Assembly: GCA_937863205.1 (NCBI GenBank)
Contig: CALMGA010000178.1
Location: forward strand, 1 to 23,523
Direction of reading: 5' to 3'
DNA length: 23,523 nt
Source: an uncultured Beijerinckiaceae bacterium
Lineage (GTDB): Bacteria > Pseudomonadota > Alphaproteobacteria > Rhizobiales > Beijerinckiaceae
Position numbers and translations under genes: made by a program. Positions 10,210 through 18,195 of the stretch are shown here, piece by piece; position 1 is the first letter of the stretch, and every line of letters starts with the position of its first letter. The notes below the pieces were generated by a model that was given only the letters and a program-made list of their open reading frames with translations, was not told the origin of the DNA and did no database searches.

Positions 10210-11352
10210 TCACGTCATGCGGCCAGCCATGCGGAACAGCGCCATTGCGTCGCCGGGCTCGTGGCCGTCGGCCATGTCGGCCAGGACTTGGCCGAACAGG
10301 CTCGCGAACTTGAAGCCGTGGCCGGAACACGGCGAAGCGAGCACGATGCGCGGGTCGGCGGGCGAGCGGTCGATGAGGAAGTGCCCGTCGTCCGTGCGCG
10401 TGTACATGCAGGTCGTCATCCTGGTGGCGGGAGCGCCGACCTCCGGGAGGTAACGGGCGAGCATGCGCACGATCCGGGCCTCGTCCTCCGCATCCGCGGC
10501 CATGTCGAGTTCGTTCGCGTGGCGCAGCGTGCGTCCGCGCAGGTGGGACGCCGCCTTGACACCCGTTCCGGCAAGGTCGGGGAAGCCGTAGCAATGGTCG
10601 TCCTCTCCATCCAGGATGAAGACCGGGCACCGGCCCACGGCGAACAGGGCGGGCGTGCGCGGCGGAAACCAGCCGACCACCTGCCGCGTGATGGCGAGAT
10701 GTTGATCGAGGAACGGCGCGAAATCCTTGATCCAGGCGCCTGCCGCGACGATCACCGTTGCCGCCTCGATCGAACCGCCCTCGGTGTGCACCACCACGGC
10801 ATTTGCCTTCGGTTCGAGCGCAAGGACGCGGCACCCCGAGCGCACGTCCGCCCCGCGTTGCTTCGCCACCGACGCGAAGCGCACGACCGCCTTCTCCGGG
10901 CGCAGGAAGCCGCCGTCGGGCTGGAACAGCCCGTGCCAGTCGGCCGGCAGGTCGAAGGCGGGAAAGCGCCTGCCGATCTCCCGTCCGTCCATCTCCGTGT
11001 GCCGCAGGCCGTGGGCGCGCGCCGCGCTCAGCGAGTCCGCCACCGACGTCGATCCGGGGTGGCCGGCCTCGAGGATGCCCGTGATCGTCAGCAGCGATCC
11101 CGCCTCGCCGCCGTCGACGGTCTCGAAGGCGCGCCACGCCTCGTAGGCCTTGCGCATCAGCGGCACGTAGGAGGCGTCCTCGAAGTATGACAACCGGATG
11201 ATGCGGCTTTCGCCATGCGACGAGCCGCGGCCGTGCCCCGGTTCGAACTGCTCGAAGCCGACGACCCGGCGCTTGCGATCGGCAAGGTTGTACAACGCGG
11301 CGCTCCCCATGACGCCCAGACCGATCACCGCTGCATCGTAGCTGTTTCTCAC
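10210..11352 (-). CDS. Monomeric sarcosine oxidase / N-methyl amino acid oxidase family flavoprotein
   Basis: This FAD-dependent amine oxidase would oxidise an N-methyl amino acid to the amino acid with release of formaldehyde and hydrogen peroxide. Using the GTG at 11350-11352, the 380 residues begin VRNSYDAAVIGLGVMG, placing the FAD dinucleotide fold at residues 9-16 as usual; the next in-frame ATG would delete it. Cys315 (TTCMYTRTDDGHF) matches the cysteine that carries covalent FAD in monomeric sarcosine oxidase. Lys266 and His270 match its oxygen-activating Lys and active-site His. It converges on glnT with 22 bp between stops, so it is a separate transcript. The substrate could be sarcosine, N-methylglutamate or N-methyltryptophan. 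Confidence 0.9.
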   Translation of the reverse strand: MRNSYDAAVIGLGVMGSAALYNLADRKRRVVGFEQFEPGHGRGSSHGESRIIRLSYFEDASYVPLMRKAYEAWRAFETVDGGEAGSLLTITGILEAGHPGSTSVADSLSAARAHGLRHTEMDGREIGRRFPAFDLPADWHGLFQPDGGFLRPEKAVVRFASVAKQRGADVRSGCRVLALEPKANAVVVHTEGGSIEAATVIVAAGAWIKDFAPFLDQHLAITRQVVGWFPPRTPALFAVGRCPVFILDGEDDHCYGFPDLAGTGVKAASHLRGRTLRHANELDMAADAEDEARIVRMLARYLPEVGAPATRMTTCMYTRTDDGHFLIDRSPADPRIVLASPCSGHGFKFASLFGQVLADMADGHEPGDAMALFRMAGRMT

Positions 11353-11487
11353 CGCTCGTTCCCGTAAATTCGGCTTTGCTCGCGTCGTGCGGTCAGGATG
11401 GTCGGCACCGGCCCTCGCGACCGAAGCTGGATGAGGCAGGGTTGACGAGGATGAAGGCGGCATCCTGGCCGGACTGGGTGCCGGAAC

Positions 11488-12558
11488 TCAGCGCCAAGCC
11501 GGTACTTGCGCAAGGAAGTGGACCAGCGCCGGCGCCCAAAGGTCGGGGTGCGTCAGCGTTTGATGGCCATAGCTTGCGGCGCCTGCCGGCAGCATCACCT
11601 TCGTGTAATTGGGCGCATCGGGTAGATCGAGGAGTTCGGGTGGGTTGAGCAGGTCGTCGGCGAAGTTGATCGTGAGCATGGGCTTGGCGACGGCGTCGAC
11701 CCGTGCCGCCGGATCGTAATCGGCCGAGCTTTCGAAGACGTAGAGGAAGTCGTTGGCGTCGACGTTGGCCACGCGCTCGCTCAGGGAGCGCACCAATGCC
11801 GCCGCATCCCGACGCGACGGCGCCTTCTTCTGCAGCTGTTCGGGATTTTCCGTCATCACGGCGAACAGCGGCAGAGCGGTCCGGGCCCAGGCACGCGGCG
11901 GCCTGTCGGCCGTATAGTCGCCGCCGTGCCAGTCCGGATCATTGCGGATCGCGTCGGCGATCATGAGGCGCCACATCGCGTTGCGGCCATTGAGCGCCGC
12001 CGGCGTCGCTGCGATCGCAACCAGCGCATCCATGTCCTGCGGATAGGTTTCACCCCAAAGCCAAGTCTGCATCCCACCCATGGAGGTGCCGAGCACGAGC
12101 TTGAGATGAGTGATGCCCATCGCCGCGAGCATGTCGTGTTGCGCGCGAACCTGATCGTGGTAGCCGTAACGCGGGAAGTGCGCGTGCAGCCCGTCCGACG
12201 GCTTGGACGAGCCGCCGGCTCCGATCCCATCGGGGATCACGATGAAGCTGCGATCGGCGTCGAGAGGCTTGCCGGAGCCGTAGAGCGCCTGCTCGAAGGC
12301 CGGCGCGAGCATCGTCTCGGCCGTTCCCGTGGTGCCGTGCAACAGCAGCACGGCATTGGTCACCTGCCCGGCGCCGTTTCGCCGGGGTGTGCCCATCGTG
12401 CGATAATGCAGCGTCAATGACGCCAGTTGCTCGCCGTCGTTGAAACGGAAAGCGTGAAGTTCGACGCTGCCCGCGCCTGCCGATGCAGCCCTCGCGCGCG
12501 CCGCGCCTGCTGCCAGCAGCACTGCGACGAGGAAAACCTGGATCAGAGTCATGCGCAT
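11488..12558 (-). CDS. Exported alpha/beta hydrolase, homoserine O-acetyltransferase (MetX)-like
   Basis: The 356-residue protein opens with a signal peptide (MRMTLIQVFLVAVLLAAGAA, probable cleavage after the ARA-A region) and so probably acts in the periplasm. The body follows the MetX fold: LLLHGTTGTAETM, the nucleophile elbow LGTSMGGM with Ser159, an acidic site NFADDLLNP, and a C-terminal GHQTLTHPDLW histidine. MetX itself is cytoplasmic, and proteins of this exported type are usually annotated only as alpha/beta hydrolases; the substrate is unknown. Two close ATG codons (12558 and 12552) are possible starts, and I use the longer. Neighbours give no functional clue. Confidence 0.86.
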   Translation of the reverse strand: MRMTLIQVFLVAVLLAAGAARARAASAGAGSVELHAFRFNDGEQLASLTLHYRTMGTPRRNGAGQVTNAVLLLHGTTGTAETMLAPAFEQALYGSGKPLDADRSFIVIPDGIGAGGSSKPSDGLHAHFPRYGYHDQVRAQHDMLAAMGITHLKLVLGTSMGGMQTWLWGETYPQDMDALVAIAATPAALNGRNAMWRLMIADAIRNDPDWHGGDYTADRPPRAWARTALPLFAVMTENPEQLQKKAPSRRDAAALVRSLSERVANVDANDFLYVFESSADYDPAARVDAVAKPMLTINFADDLLNPPELLDLPDAPNYTKVMLPAGAASYGHQTLTHPDLWAPALVHFLAQVPAWR

Positions 12559-12817
12559 TCCATCATGTTCCAGCCTCGTCATCACCTCGCAGATGCGGCG
12601 CCACGAAGCGAGGGCGATCGCGATCGGCTGGTTGGGCGATCCGTCGCCCTTGTCCGTTGCGGCGAGGATCACGGTCAGTTCGCCCAAGGTCTGGGCGGCT
12701 GCGATGCCAACGGCCGTCGCCCGGCCCTGCCACTTGCCGAAGTGGTGAAGCGGATGCCGCGAGCGATGATAAACCGGCGGACATCGGCACCCACGTCCCG
12801 CGAGCCGGCAGATGCGC
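12559..12817. other. Intergenic stretch without a recognisable gene
   Basis: This stretch lies between the starts of the divergent MetX-like hydrolase and the small gene at 12868. Minus-strand translation in the hydrolase frame stays open and contains a segment resembling a real protein (FGKWQGRATAVGIAAAQTLG), which could be a gene remnant, but I cannot assign it. The promoter and operator of the downstream gene begin at 12818. Confidence 0.4.
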
Positions 12818-12847
12818 TTGTCCTTCGGGAATGTTCTTTCTATGTTC
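12818..12847 (+). promoter_or_regulatory. Promoter overlapped by a LexA-type operator (GTTC-N7-GTTC)
   Basis: GTTC TTTCTAT GTTC occupies 12833-12847, the direct-repeat SOS box of alphaproteobacterial LexA. It overlaps a candidate promoter with TTGTCC (12818-12823), a 17-bp spacer and TATGTT (12841-12846). Bound LexA would cover the -10 element. The small gene at 12868 starts 21 bp downstream. The T-rich spacer and the position argue against chance. The repressor itself is not in this window. Confidence 0.68.
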
Positions 12848-12867
12848 CAGCCATCGGAGAGCCTCCC

Positions 12868-13119
12868 ATGGCGACCAACTTCATCATCCTGCCCTTCGTC
12901 GTCGCGAAGCGCGGCGGCAAACTCGTACCCTGCCCAGCCCAGAAGGCGAAGGATGCATCGAGGGCCATCGCCGCCGCCGAGCGCATGGCCGGGCAATACG
13001 CTGGCATCGTCGTCCTGGAGGAGTATTCGGATCCCGAGCAGGACATCTATGCCGAACCCAAGCTGTTGCGCGCCATCGGCCGGTTTCCCGAAGAGATGAT
13101 CGAAAGCCTCGCAGCTTAG
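12868..13119 (+). CDS. Small conserved-looking protein of unknown function, candidate SOS gene
   Basis: The 83-residue product begins MATNFIILPFVVAKRGGKLV, continues with an alanine-rich helix (KDASRAIAAAERMAGQYAG), a strand VVLEEYSD and an acidic stretch, and ends RAIGRFPEEMIESLAA. It looks like a compact folded cytoplasmic protein with no membrane segment or known catalytic motif. I believe similar small proteins occur in other Rhizobiales but cannot name a family. ATG 12868 follows GGAG at 12856-12859. The TAG stop (13117-13119) lies inside the first arm of a hairpin repeat, which may serve as terminator. The LexA-type box over its promoter suggests DNA-damage induction. Confidence 0.78.
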   Translation: MATNFIILPFVVAKRGGKLVPCPAQKAKDASRAIAAAERMAGQYAGIVVLEEYSDPEQDIYAEPKLLRAIGRFPEEMIESLAA

Positions 13120-13221
13120 AGCATCGGACCGAAAAGTGCGCAGCGGTTTTCGGACAAATCCGATGCGGCACAGCGACTTAGAGCATCGGGCCGAGTCCGT
13201 TTAAAAAATCCGATGCTCTAA
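13116..13221 (+). repeat. Rhizobiales-type hairpin repeat, stem variant A (intact copy)
   Basis: The element has two hairpins. In the first, GCATCGGA (13121-13128) pairs with TCCGATGC (13159-13166), and an inner stem CCGAAAA/TTTTCGG (13129-13135 with 13147-13153) encloses the 11-nt loop GTGCGCAGCGG. In the second, TTAGAGCATCGG (13178-13189) pairs perfectly with CCGATGCTCTAA (13210-13221). The arm sequence occurs at both ends, as in a small inverted-repeat element. It starts at the stop codon of the preceding gene and may terminate its transcript. Confidence 0.85.
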
Positions 13222-13286
13222 GTACCCGTTTCAGAACAAAATGCATGAACCGAGCAGCCTGTGACTCAAGGCTGGCCAGCGCGGCG

Positions 13287-13476
13287 TCACCCGAGCGAGA
13301 TCGTGAGCGGATCGATGGTCGTTCCGGGCACGTGCCGGGGACTGGCGATGCCGAGGCGCTGCACGATCTTGGTGAAGTTGCCGGTCGCGTCGTTGGTCGC
13401 GACCGGCGCGAAAGCGGCGCCGGACGCCGCGAGATTGGTGAAGCGGCGGGCGTCGGCCTGCGGCAGGGTCAGCTTG
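13287..13476 (-). pseudogene. Remnant of an EmrA/HlyD-type membrane fusion protein (C-terminal fragment)
   Basis: In the frame ending at TGA 13287-13289 the translation contains RFTNLAASGAAFAPV followed by ATNDATGNFTKIVQRL. The phrase NATGNFTKIVQR is characteristic of the C-terminal barrel of EmrA-type multidrug efflux adaptors. The expected following strands (VPVRI and so on) are lost and replaced by unrelated residues, and no start or upstream domains remain. This is therefore the decayed tail of an efflux gene, lying between the hairpin repeat and the reductase gene. The family call rests on this one motif. Confidence 0.55.
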
Positions 13477-13526
13477 GCTCTCGTCCAGCACGCGTCCGCG
13501 GTTCGTCCCCGCTTCCGCGGCCCACT

Positions 13527-14477
13527 TCAAAGGTCGAGCGTCACCGCCACGCGCGCGCGTGACACGCAGGGCGCCAAACGATCCTGACGCTCGGCGAGCG
13601 GAAGCACCGCGTCGCGGTGGATCACCGTACCGTCGCGGTAGCCGCAGATGCAGGAACCGCAGACGCCCATTTCGCAGGACGAGGGCACGGAACGCCCGCT
13701 CGACCGCAGCACGTCGAGGATCGATCGGTCGGCGGGAACGTGGAGGACTTCGCCGGTGGACGCGATGTGCACGTCGAAGGGCTCGGGCCTGAAGTTCTCG
13801 TCCAGTGCCGCTTGGAACACCTCGGCGTGGACCCGGTCGTCGGGCCAACCCGCGGCGGCGGCGCCGGTCCTGATCGCGTCGAGCAGGCCGCGGGGACCGC
13901 AGGCGTAGACGTGCGCTCCCTCGTCGGGGCCGCCCAGGACGGCGGGGTCGAATTTCCGGCCTTCGGAGGAAAACCAGCGGACGAGGCGGTCGCGGCAGAC
14001 CTCGTCGAGTTCGGCCAGCAGGGGCGCTTCCGCAGATGAGCGCGCGCAGAGGTGGACGGTGAAGTCGGCGCCCGAGGCGGCAAGCGCGTGCGCCATCGCC
14101 GCGAAGGGCGTGATGCCGATGCCGCCGCCAACCAGTACGTGCCGGCGCGCGTTCGCGACGAGCGGGAAATTGTTGCGCGGCGCGGACACGTGGGCGATCG
14201 ATCCGGCTTGCGCGAGGTTGGCATGTGCCCAGCGCGACGTTCCCCGGCCGGCGTCTTCGCGCTTGATGGCGATCTCGTAGCGGGTCGGATCGGAGGGGTC
14301 GCCGCACAGAGAGTATTGCCTGACGCGACCATCCGGCAGCCGCAGGTCGACGTGCGCGCCGGCTGTCCAAGCGGGCAGATGCGGGCGCAGCGGATGCACG
14401 AAGGTGAGGTGCAACACGTCGGGCGTCGTCCAGCACGCCCGCTCGACGCGCAGTTTCATGATCAGGCGTGCGGTCAC
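13527..14477 (-). CDS. PDR/VanB-family oxidoreductase (FMN/NAD reductase with 2Fe-2S ferredoxin domain)
   Basis: A 316-residue electron-transfer protein of the phthalate dioxygenase reductase type moves electrons from NAD(P)H through FMN to a 2Fe-2S cluster. The domains in order are: flavin-binding barrel with RQYSLCGDPSD (about 54-64), nucleotide-binding domain with VGGGIGITPFAAM, and C-terminal plant-type ferredoxin with Cys268, Cys273, Cys276 and Cys304. The GTG at 14475-14477 overlaps the upstream MOSC stop as GTGA and has GGAAG before it. The in-frame ATG at 14459 has no ribosome-binding site. No oxygenase partner is nearby; coupling to the MOSC gene suggests that protein as electron acceptor. 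Confidence 0.9.
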   Translation of the reverse strand: MTARLIMKLRVERACWTTPDVLHLTFVHPLRPHLPAWTAGAHVDLRLPDGRVRQYSLCGDPSDPTRYEIAIKREDAGRGTSRWAHANLAQAGSIAHVSAPRNNFPLVANARRHVLVGGGIGITPFAAMAHALAASGADFTVHLCARSSAEAPLLAELDEVCRDRLVRWFSSEGRKFDPAVLGGPDEGAHVYACGPRGLLDAIRTGAAAAGWPDDRVHAEVFQAALDENFRPEPFDVHIASTGEVLHVPADRSILDVLRSSGRSVPSSCEMGVCGSCICGYRDGTVIHRDAVLPLAERQDRLAPCVSRARVAVTLDL

Positions 14478-15112
14478 GACTCGACTTCCAGCAGTTCGAT
14501 GGGATCGCCCGGCCGGATCACGCCGCCCCGCTCGATGCCGCAGTTCAGCCCGGAACGGTTGTAGAGCGGCAGGAACACCGGCAAGCCGAGGATTTCCTCA
14601 AGGTACCTGCAGGGGAAGTTGAGCCGGCCGCCGCGCAGCACCACCTCGCCGACCCGGAAGCGGCGCCCCACCAGATGGTTCAAGGGCACGCCGCGAACGG
14701 TGAGGTTGCGGCGGTGGTCGCCGGGGCCGAGGTTGAGCTTGCGATCCTGCAATGGCGGGTCGTTGCGGGCGAGGGCGTCGAGGGCCTCCTGCTCGATCAG
14801 GGTGACCTCGCGCACGTCGGGCTTTGGCGAATAGGTTCCCGTGCCTTCGAAGTAGCGGTCCCCGACGATGCCGCGGCCGGCGATGCACTGCGCTTCGAAC
14901 AGTTCCTCCATCTCGTAGCTCGCGGCGGGGGCGACGTGAATGTTCAGCAACGTGCCGCGCCATCCGGCGGCGCCACCCTGCGTCCCTCGCGCGACCGAGC
15001 CCGCGGGGTGGTCGAACGCTTCCGTCATGGGGGGATGCTTGCCCGGCCGAGGCGGATTGCGCAGGCCGGCGTCCGCTCCCTCGTCGCTCCCACGTTCAAG
15101 AGGCGCATCCAT
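14474..15112 (-). CDS. MOSC-domain protein (YiiM-like, molybdenum cofactor binding)
   Basis: MOSC domains bind the molybdenum cofactor; relatives such as YiiM and YcbX reduce N-hydroxylated compounds. Landmarks are GTLLNIHVAPAASYEMEELF, the GRGIVGDRYFEGTGTYS segment, LNLGPGDHRRNLTVRGVPLN and the conserved cysteine motif GGRLNFPCRYLEEILG, whose Cys is the predicted molybdenum ligand. The ATG at 15112 is chosen for its GGAG seven bases upstream and gives 212 residues. The ATG at 15028 (184 residues) is closer to the usual length but has no ribosome-binding site, so the extra N-terminus is uncertain. The gene is translationally coupled to the downstream reductase. Confidence 0.85.
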   Translation of the reverse strand: MDAPLERGSDEGADAGLRNPPRPGKHPPMTEAFDHPAGSVARGTQGGAAGWRGTLLNIHVAPAASYEMEELFEAQCIAGRGIVGDRYFEGTGTYSPKPDVREVTLIEQEALDALARNDPPLQDRKLNLGPGDHRRNLTVRGVPLNHLVGRRFRVGEVVLRGGRLNFPCRYLEEILGLPVFLPLYNRSGLNCGIERGGVIRPGDPIELLEVES

Positions 15113-15329
15113 GCCGGATCTCCAGATATGTTGTTTGCACACCCATCGAAGGGGAAAGTGCCGTCGCCGTTCCAGATCGATCAGGAGTGAACACAAGTGC
15201 GTGGACCAACGATCTCGGGCGCCGCAGGTTCGAGCCGCGAGCGGTCGTGGAGGAGCGTCGCCGTCCGGTTCGCCATCGACGCCGCCGGGATCGGGGCAGC
15301 CCGTGCCCGGCTGCTGCCGACCGTGGGAG

Positions 15330-15530
15330 CCGAGATCGATCTGCTGATCGATCCAGACCGTTCCCGCCTCGAGTTCAAGCACGACCTTTCAGGCGCTCCC
15401 GATCGGTGGAGCAGACCGAGGCGCGTGCCTTCCGCCGTGTCCCCCACGATGATCGGCCGCACGACGTAGCCGACGCCGTCGAGCACTTCTCCGTAGGCGA
15501 CGACGCGGCCCCCGTCGACGAGATGGCAGC
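15330..15530 (-). pseudogene. Decayed aldehyde dehydrogenase (C-terminal fragments)
   Basis: Minus-strand translation in one frame reads GGRVVAYGEVLDGVGYVVRP (about 15449-15510) followed by IIVGDTAEGTRL, the pre-cysteine-loop region of NAD-dependent aldehyde dehydrogenases. It then jumps frame to LELEAGTVWIDQQIDL (about 15335-15379), the segment that normally lies about 50 residues further on. The intervening part (EQFGPVLP to the second Rossmann segment) is deleted and the frame is shifted. No catalytic domain is present. An open frame of 147 codons covers the region but matches the family only in part. Confidence 0.65.
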
Positions 15531-15607
15531 GTTGGGTCATCGCCCGGATCCCGTCGATGTTCTGCTCGACCCGGACCACCGCGAGGCCGGCGCCGGCATC
15601 ATCGACC

Positions 15608-16240
15608 TCAGTTGACGCAGGCACTCAGCACAGGTGGGAACTGGGTCAAGTTCGCCGCGCGCGCGCGATCGTACTCGATGATGCGGGCGGTCTCAGCCGC
15701 GACGCGTGACCCGAGCATCCGTTCAATCAGAAGCAGCGTCGCATCGATGCAGAGCGATACGCCGCCGCCGGTGACCACGCCACCCGCGTCGACGAGGCTC
15801 GCTTCAAGCGCGATGACCTCGGGATGATCGCGCCGCAGGATATCAAGAGGCGGTTCCTCCGAGCCGACGACGTTGCGCTTGGTCGTGGCCGGCAGCCCGT
15901 CCAGGACGCCGCTGGCGGCAAGGATCATCGCCCCCGTGCACACGGACGCGATCGAACCCGTTGCCGCAACCTCGCGAAGGTAACGCAAGGTCGGTTGGGC
16001 CCGAGCCTGCTGGGTCCAACCCGGGCCGCCGGTGACGATGACGACGGCGCAGGGCGGCGCGTCATCGATGCCATAGTCCGCATTGACCTTCAAACCATTC
16101 GACAGCGCGACCAGGCCCGCCTCCGGAGCGATGGTGACGATCTCGATCTCGGGCGCCACGCGACGGGCCATCGACAGCACGCCGAACGTCGCGAGATCGA
16201 TCGGTTCGACGCCGGGATAGATGAAGATTCCAAAGCGCAT
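15608..16240 (-). CDS. DJ-1/PfpI family protein (isonitrile hydratase-like)
   Basis: The 210-residue protein has the class I amidotransferase-like fold of the DJ-1/PfpI superfamily. It starts MRFGIFIYPGVEPIDLATFG, has VIVTGGPGW, and the nucleophile elbow SVCTGAMILAASGVLDG with Cys101, followed by TTKRN. This pattern resembles isonitrile (isocyanide) hydratases and the N-terminal domain of GlxA-type regulators, but no AraC DNA-binding domain follows, so it is probably an enzyme. Its ATG lies 5 bp after the transporter stop, without a clear ribosome-binding site, so translation likely depends on the upstream gene. Confidence 0.88.
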   Translation of the reverse strand: MRFGIFIYPGVEPIDLATFGVLSMARRVAPEIEIVTIAPEAGLVALSNGLKVNADYGIDDAPPCAVVIVTGGPGWTQQARAQPTLRYLREVAATGSIASVCTGAMILAASGVLDGLPATTKRNVVGSEEPPLDILRRDHPEVIALEASLVDAGGVVTGGGVSLCIDATLLLIERMLGSRVAAETARIIEYDRARAANLTQFPPVLSACVN

Positions 16241-16245
16241 GATGA

Positions 16246-17553
16246 TCAGCCGGCGAGGGGATCATGCAGTGTTTCGCGGGCGTAAAGCGCCGCAACCAGG
16301 GTTATCACCGCCAGCCCGATCAGCATGATCGAGACACCCAGCGTTCCGCCGGATAGGCCGAGCAGCCAGGTCGCCAGCAAAGGGGACAGGCCGCCACCGA
16401 TCGCAGCCGAGATCTGGAACCCGAAACTCGCGCCGGTGCAGCGGACCGGACCCTTGAAGAGTTCCGGGAAGTAGGTCGCTTCCGGTCCGAACATCATGCC
16501 GTGGCCGAGGTTCATTCCGACCACGACCGCCAGCGTGACCAGGACAGGCGACTTGCTGTCGAGCATCCAGAACAACGGAAACGCGAAGGCGATCGTGAAC
16601 AGCGCGCCCGCGATGTAGAACGGTCGGCGTCCGATGCGATCGGAAAGTCAGCCGAAAACGGGGATGGTCACGAGTTCCAGCAGGGCGGCGCAGAGAACGC
16701 TGTTGAGGATCAGCGCCTTTGACAGATGCAAGCGCGTCGTCGCATAGACGACGATAAACACGGTCAGGATGTAGACCCACGAGACTTCCGTCAGTTTCAA
16801 GCCGATCGCAGTGAGGAAACTGCCGCGAGCCTTGAAGACGGCATCGGCGACGGGATTTTTCGCCAATGTCATCGTTCGCTTCATTTCCAGGAAGACCGGT
16901 GTTTCCGCCACTCTGGCCCGCACAAAGGCGCCGAGGAGGAAGAGAACCGCACTGAGCAGGAAGGGCAGACGCCAACCCCAGCTCAGGAAGTCGGCTTCGG
17001 GCAGCTTCGCGACGGTTGAGACCACGAAGGTCGAAAGAACGAGGCCGAGCGGAAACCCGACCTGGACGAGGCTGCCGTAGAAGCCGCGCTGTGCCGGCGG
17101 CGCGTGCTCGATGACCATCAGCGCCGCGCCACCCCACTCGCCGCCGAGCCCGATGCCCTGGACGATGCGCAACGAGACGAGCAGGATCGGCGCCCATATC
17201 CCGATATGGGCATAGGTCGGCAGCAAGCCGATCGCGAAGGTCGCCATGCCCATGAGGAGCAGTGTCGCCATCAGCATCGACTTGCGGCCGACGCGGTCGC
17301 CGAAATGCCCGAACAGCGCCCCTCCGAGCGGGCGGGCAAAGAAGCCGACGGCGTAGCTGCCGAGGGCGGCAAGCGTCCCGACGAGGGGATCGACCGCGGG
17401 AAAGAACAGCTTGTTGAAGACCAGGGCTGCCGAGGTCGCGTAGATCAGGAAATCGTACCACTCGATGATGGTGCCGATGGACCCTGCCATCACAACGGAG
17501 CGCATGGAATGCGCACGGCCGATGGGGATTTCGAGCTCGGTGACGGCGGTCAT
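16246..17553 (-). pseudogene. MHS-type major facilitator transporter interrupted by in-frame TGA
   Basis: This is a metabolite:H+ symporter-type MFS protein (family of ShiA, ProP and KgtP) with about 12 membrane spans. Landmarks are GTIIEWYDFLIYATSAALVF, GHFGDRVGRKSM in the 2-3 loop, GLGGEWGGAALMVIEHAP and a second LSDRIGRRP in the 8-9 loop. The reading frame is continuous from ATG 17553 to TGA 16246-16248 (436 codons including the stop) except for TGA at 16648-16650, codon 302. It stands where the family has tryptophan (IPVFG-W-LSDRIGRR), so one base changed TGG to TGA. AGGAG lies about ten bases before the start. The product would be truncated after about eight spans unless the stop is read through or is a sequencing error. 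Substrate unknown. Confidence 0.88.
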
Positions 17554-18083
17554 GACCTGAGATCTCCTGCGGGCGACTGTTTCTCTTTTGGCTGCTGCTT
17601 TCGTCGGGAAACGTGCCGTTCTTGACCGATGTCCCCGAGCTGCGCGTTTGTCCTGACATCCGCCTTTGACATCGACGGATCATTGGTGGGCGCCATGGAT
17701 GAGACTGCTCGCTTGCGATGCATCTTCGCAGATCCATAGGTGATTACGAAAAGGTTGTCCGCCGCAAGGTCCGAGGCGATCAAGCTGTCGGAGACTCGTC
17801 CCCTCGTCAGGTCCTTGCGATCGAAAGGCTGCCGGTTGCGATAGACCCGCGACCAAGGCGAGGCGACGAGCGACCGGCCGGCATGTCCACTGGCCAACGA
17901 GGGTGTCCCTGCCGGTTGGCGGCCATCGCGTCTGCCTTGCTGCTGTGGGGCGGACAAGCTTTCACCCGCACCGCCCTCTGCTATGGCAGAGGCGGAATAG
18001 AGGCTGCGCAACTCTGCTTGCATTCGCCAGTCGGTTTCAGCCTGCGTCGTTGCGGATACCGCTGTTGAATCTGGTGAGCGCAT
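17554..18083. other. Gene-free stretch upstream of the transporter
   Basis: About 530 bp lie between the transporter start and the repeat at 18084. A minus-strand open frame of 177 codons spans it, but the translation is rich in Arg, Ser and Lys without recognisable domains, and no strong ribosome-binding site precedes it. I see no RNA gene. It should contain the promoter of the transporter/PfpI unit, which I could not pinpoint. Confidence 0.4.
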
Positions 18084-18195
18084 CCAGCCTCAGCAGGTTT
18101 CGCAAAAGTGCCCCGCGGTTTTGCGATCCAAACCTGCGGCCCATCCAAGAGCTCAGCGGATGAAGCGTTGGCCTGCCAACGCGAACCTGCTTAGC
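18084..18195 (+). repeat. Hairpin repeat, stem variant B (left, direct copy)
   Basis: The outer stem GCAGGTTT (18093-18100) pairs with AAACCTGC (18130-18137). The inner stem CGCAAAA/TTTTGCG (18101-18107 with 18119-18125) encloses the loop GTGCCCCGCGG. A second hairpin GCGTTGGC-CT-GCCAACGC (18165-18182) follows, and the element closes with GCGAACCTGCTTAG, the inverse of the opening arm. The layout equals the element at 13116-13221, but the stems differ in sequence. An inverted copy lies at 19101-19210. Confidence 0.85.

Noticed and set aside
15181..15624. 147-codon minus-strand open frame as an intact gene
   Set aside because: Only parts match aldehyde dehydrogenase, in two different frames with an internal deletion; it is better described as a pseudogene remnant.
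17550..18083. 177-codon minus-strand open frame upstream of the transporter
   Set aside because: It has low-complexity composition, no recognisable domain, no ribosome-binding site, and runs into the transporter leader.
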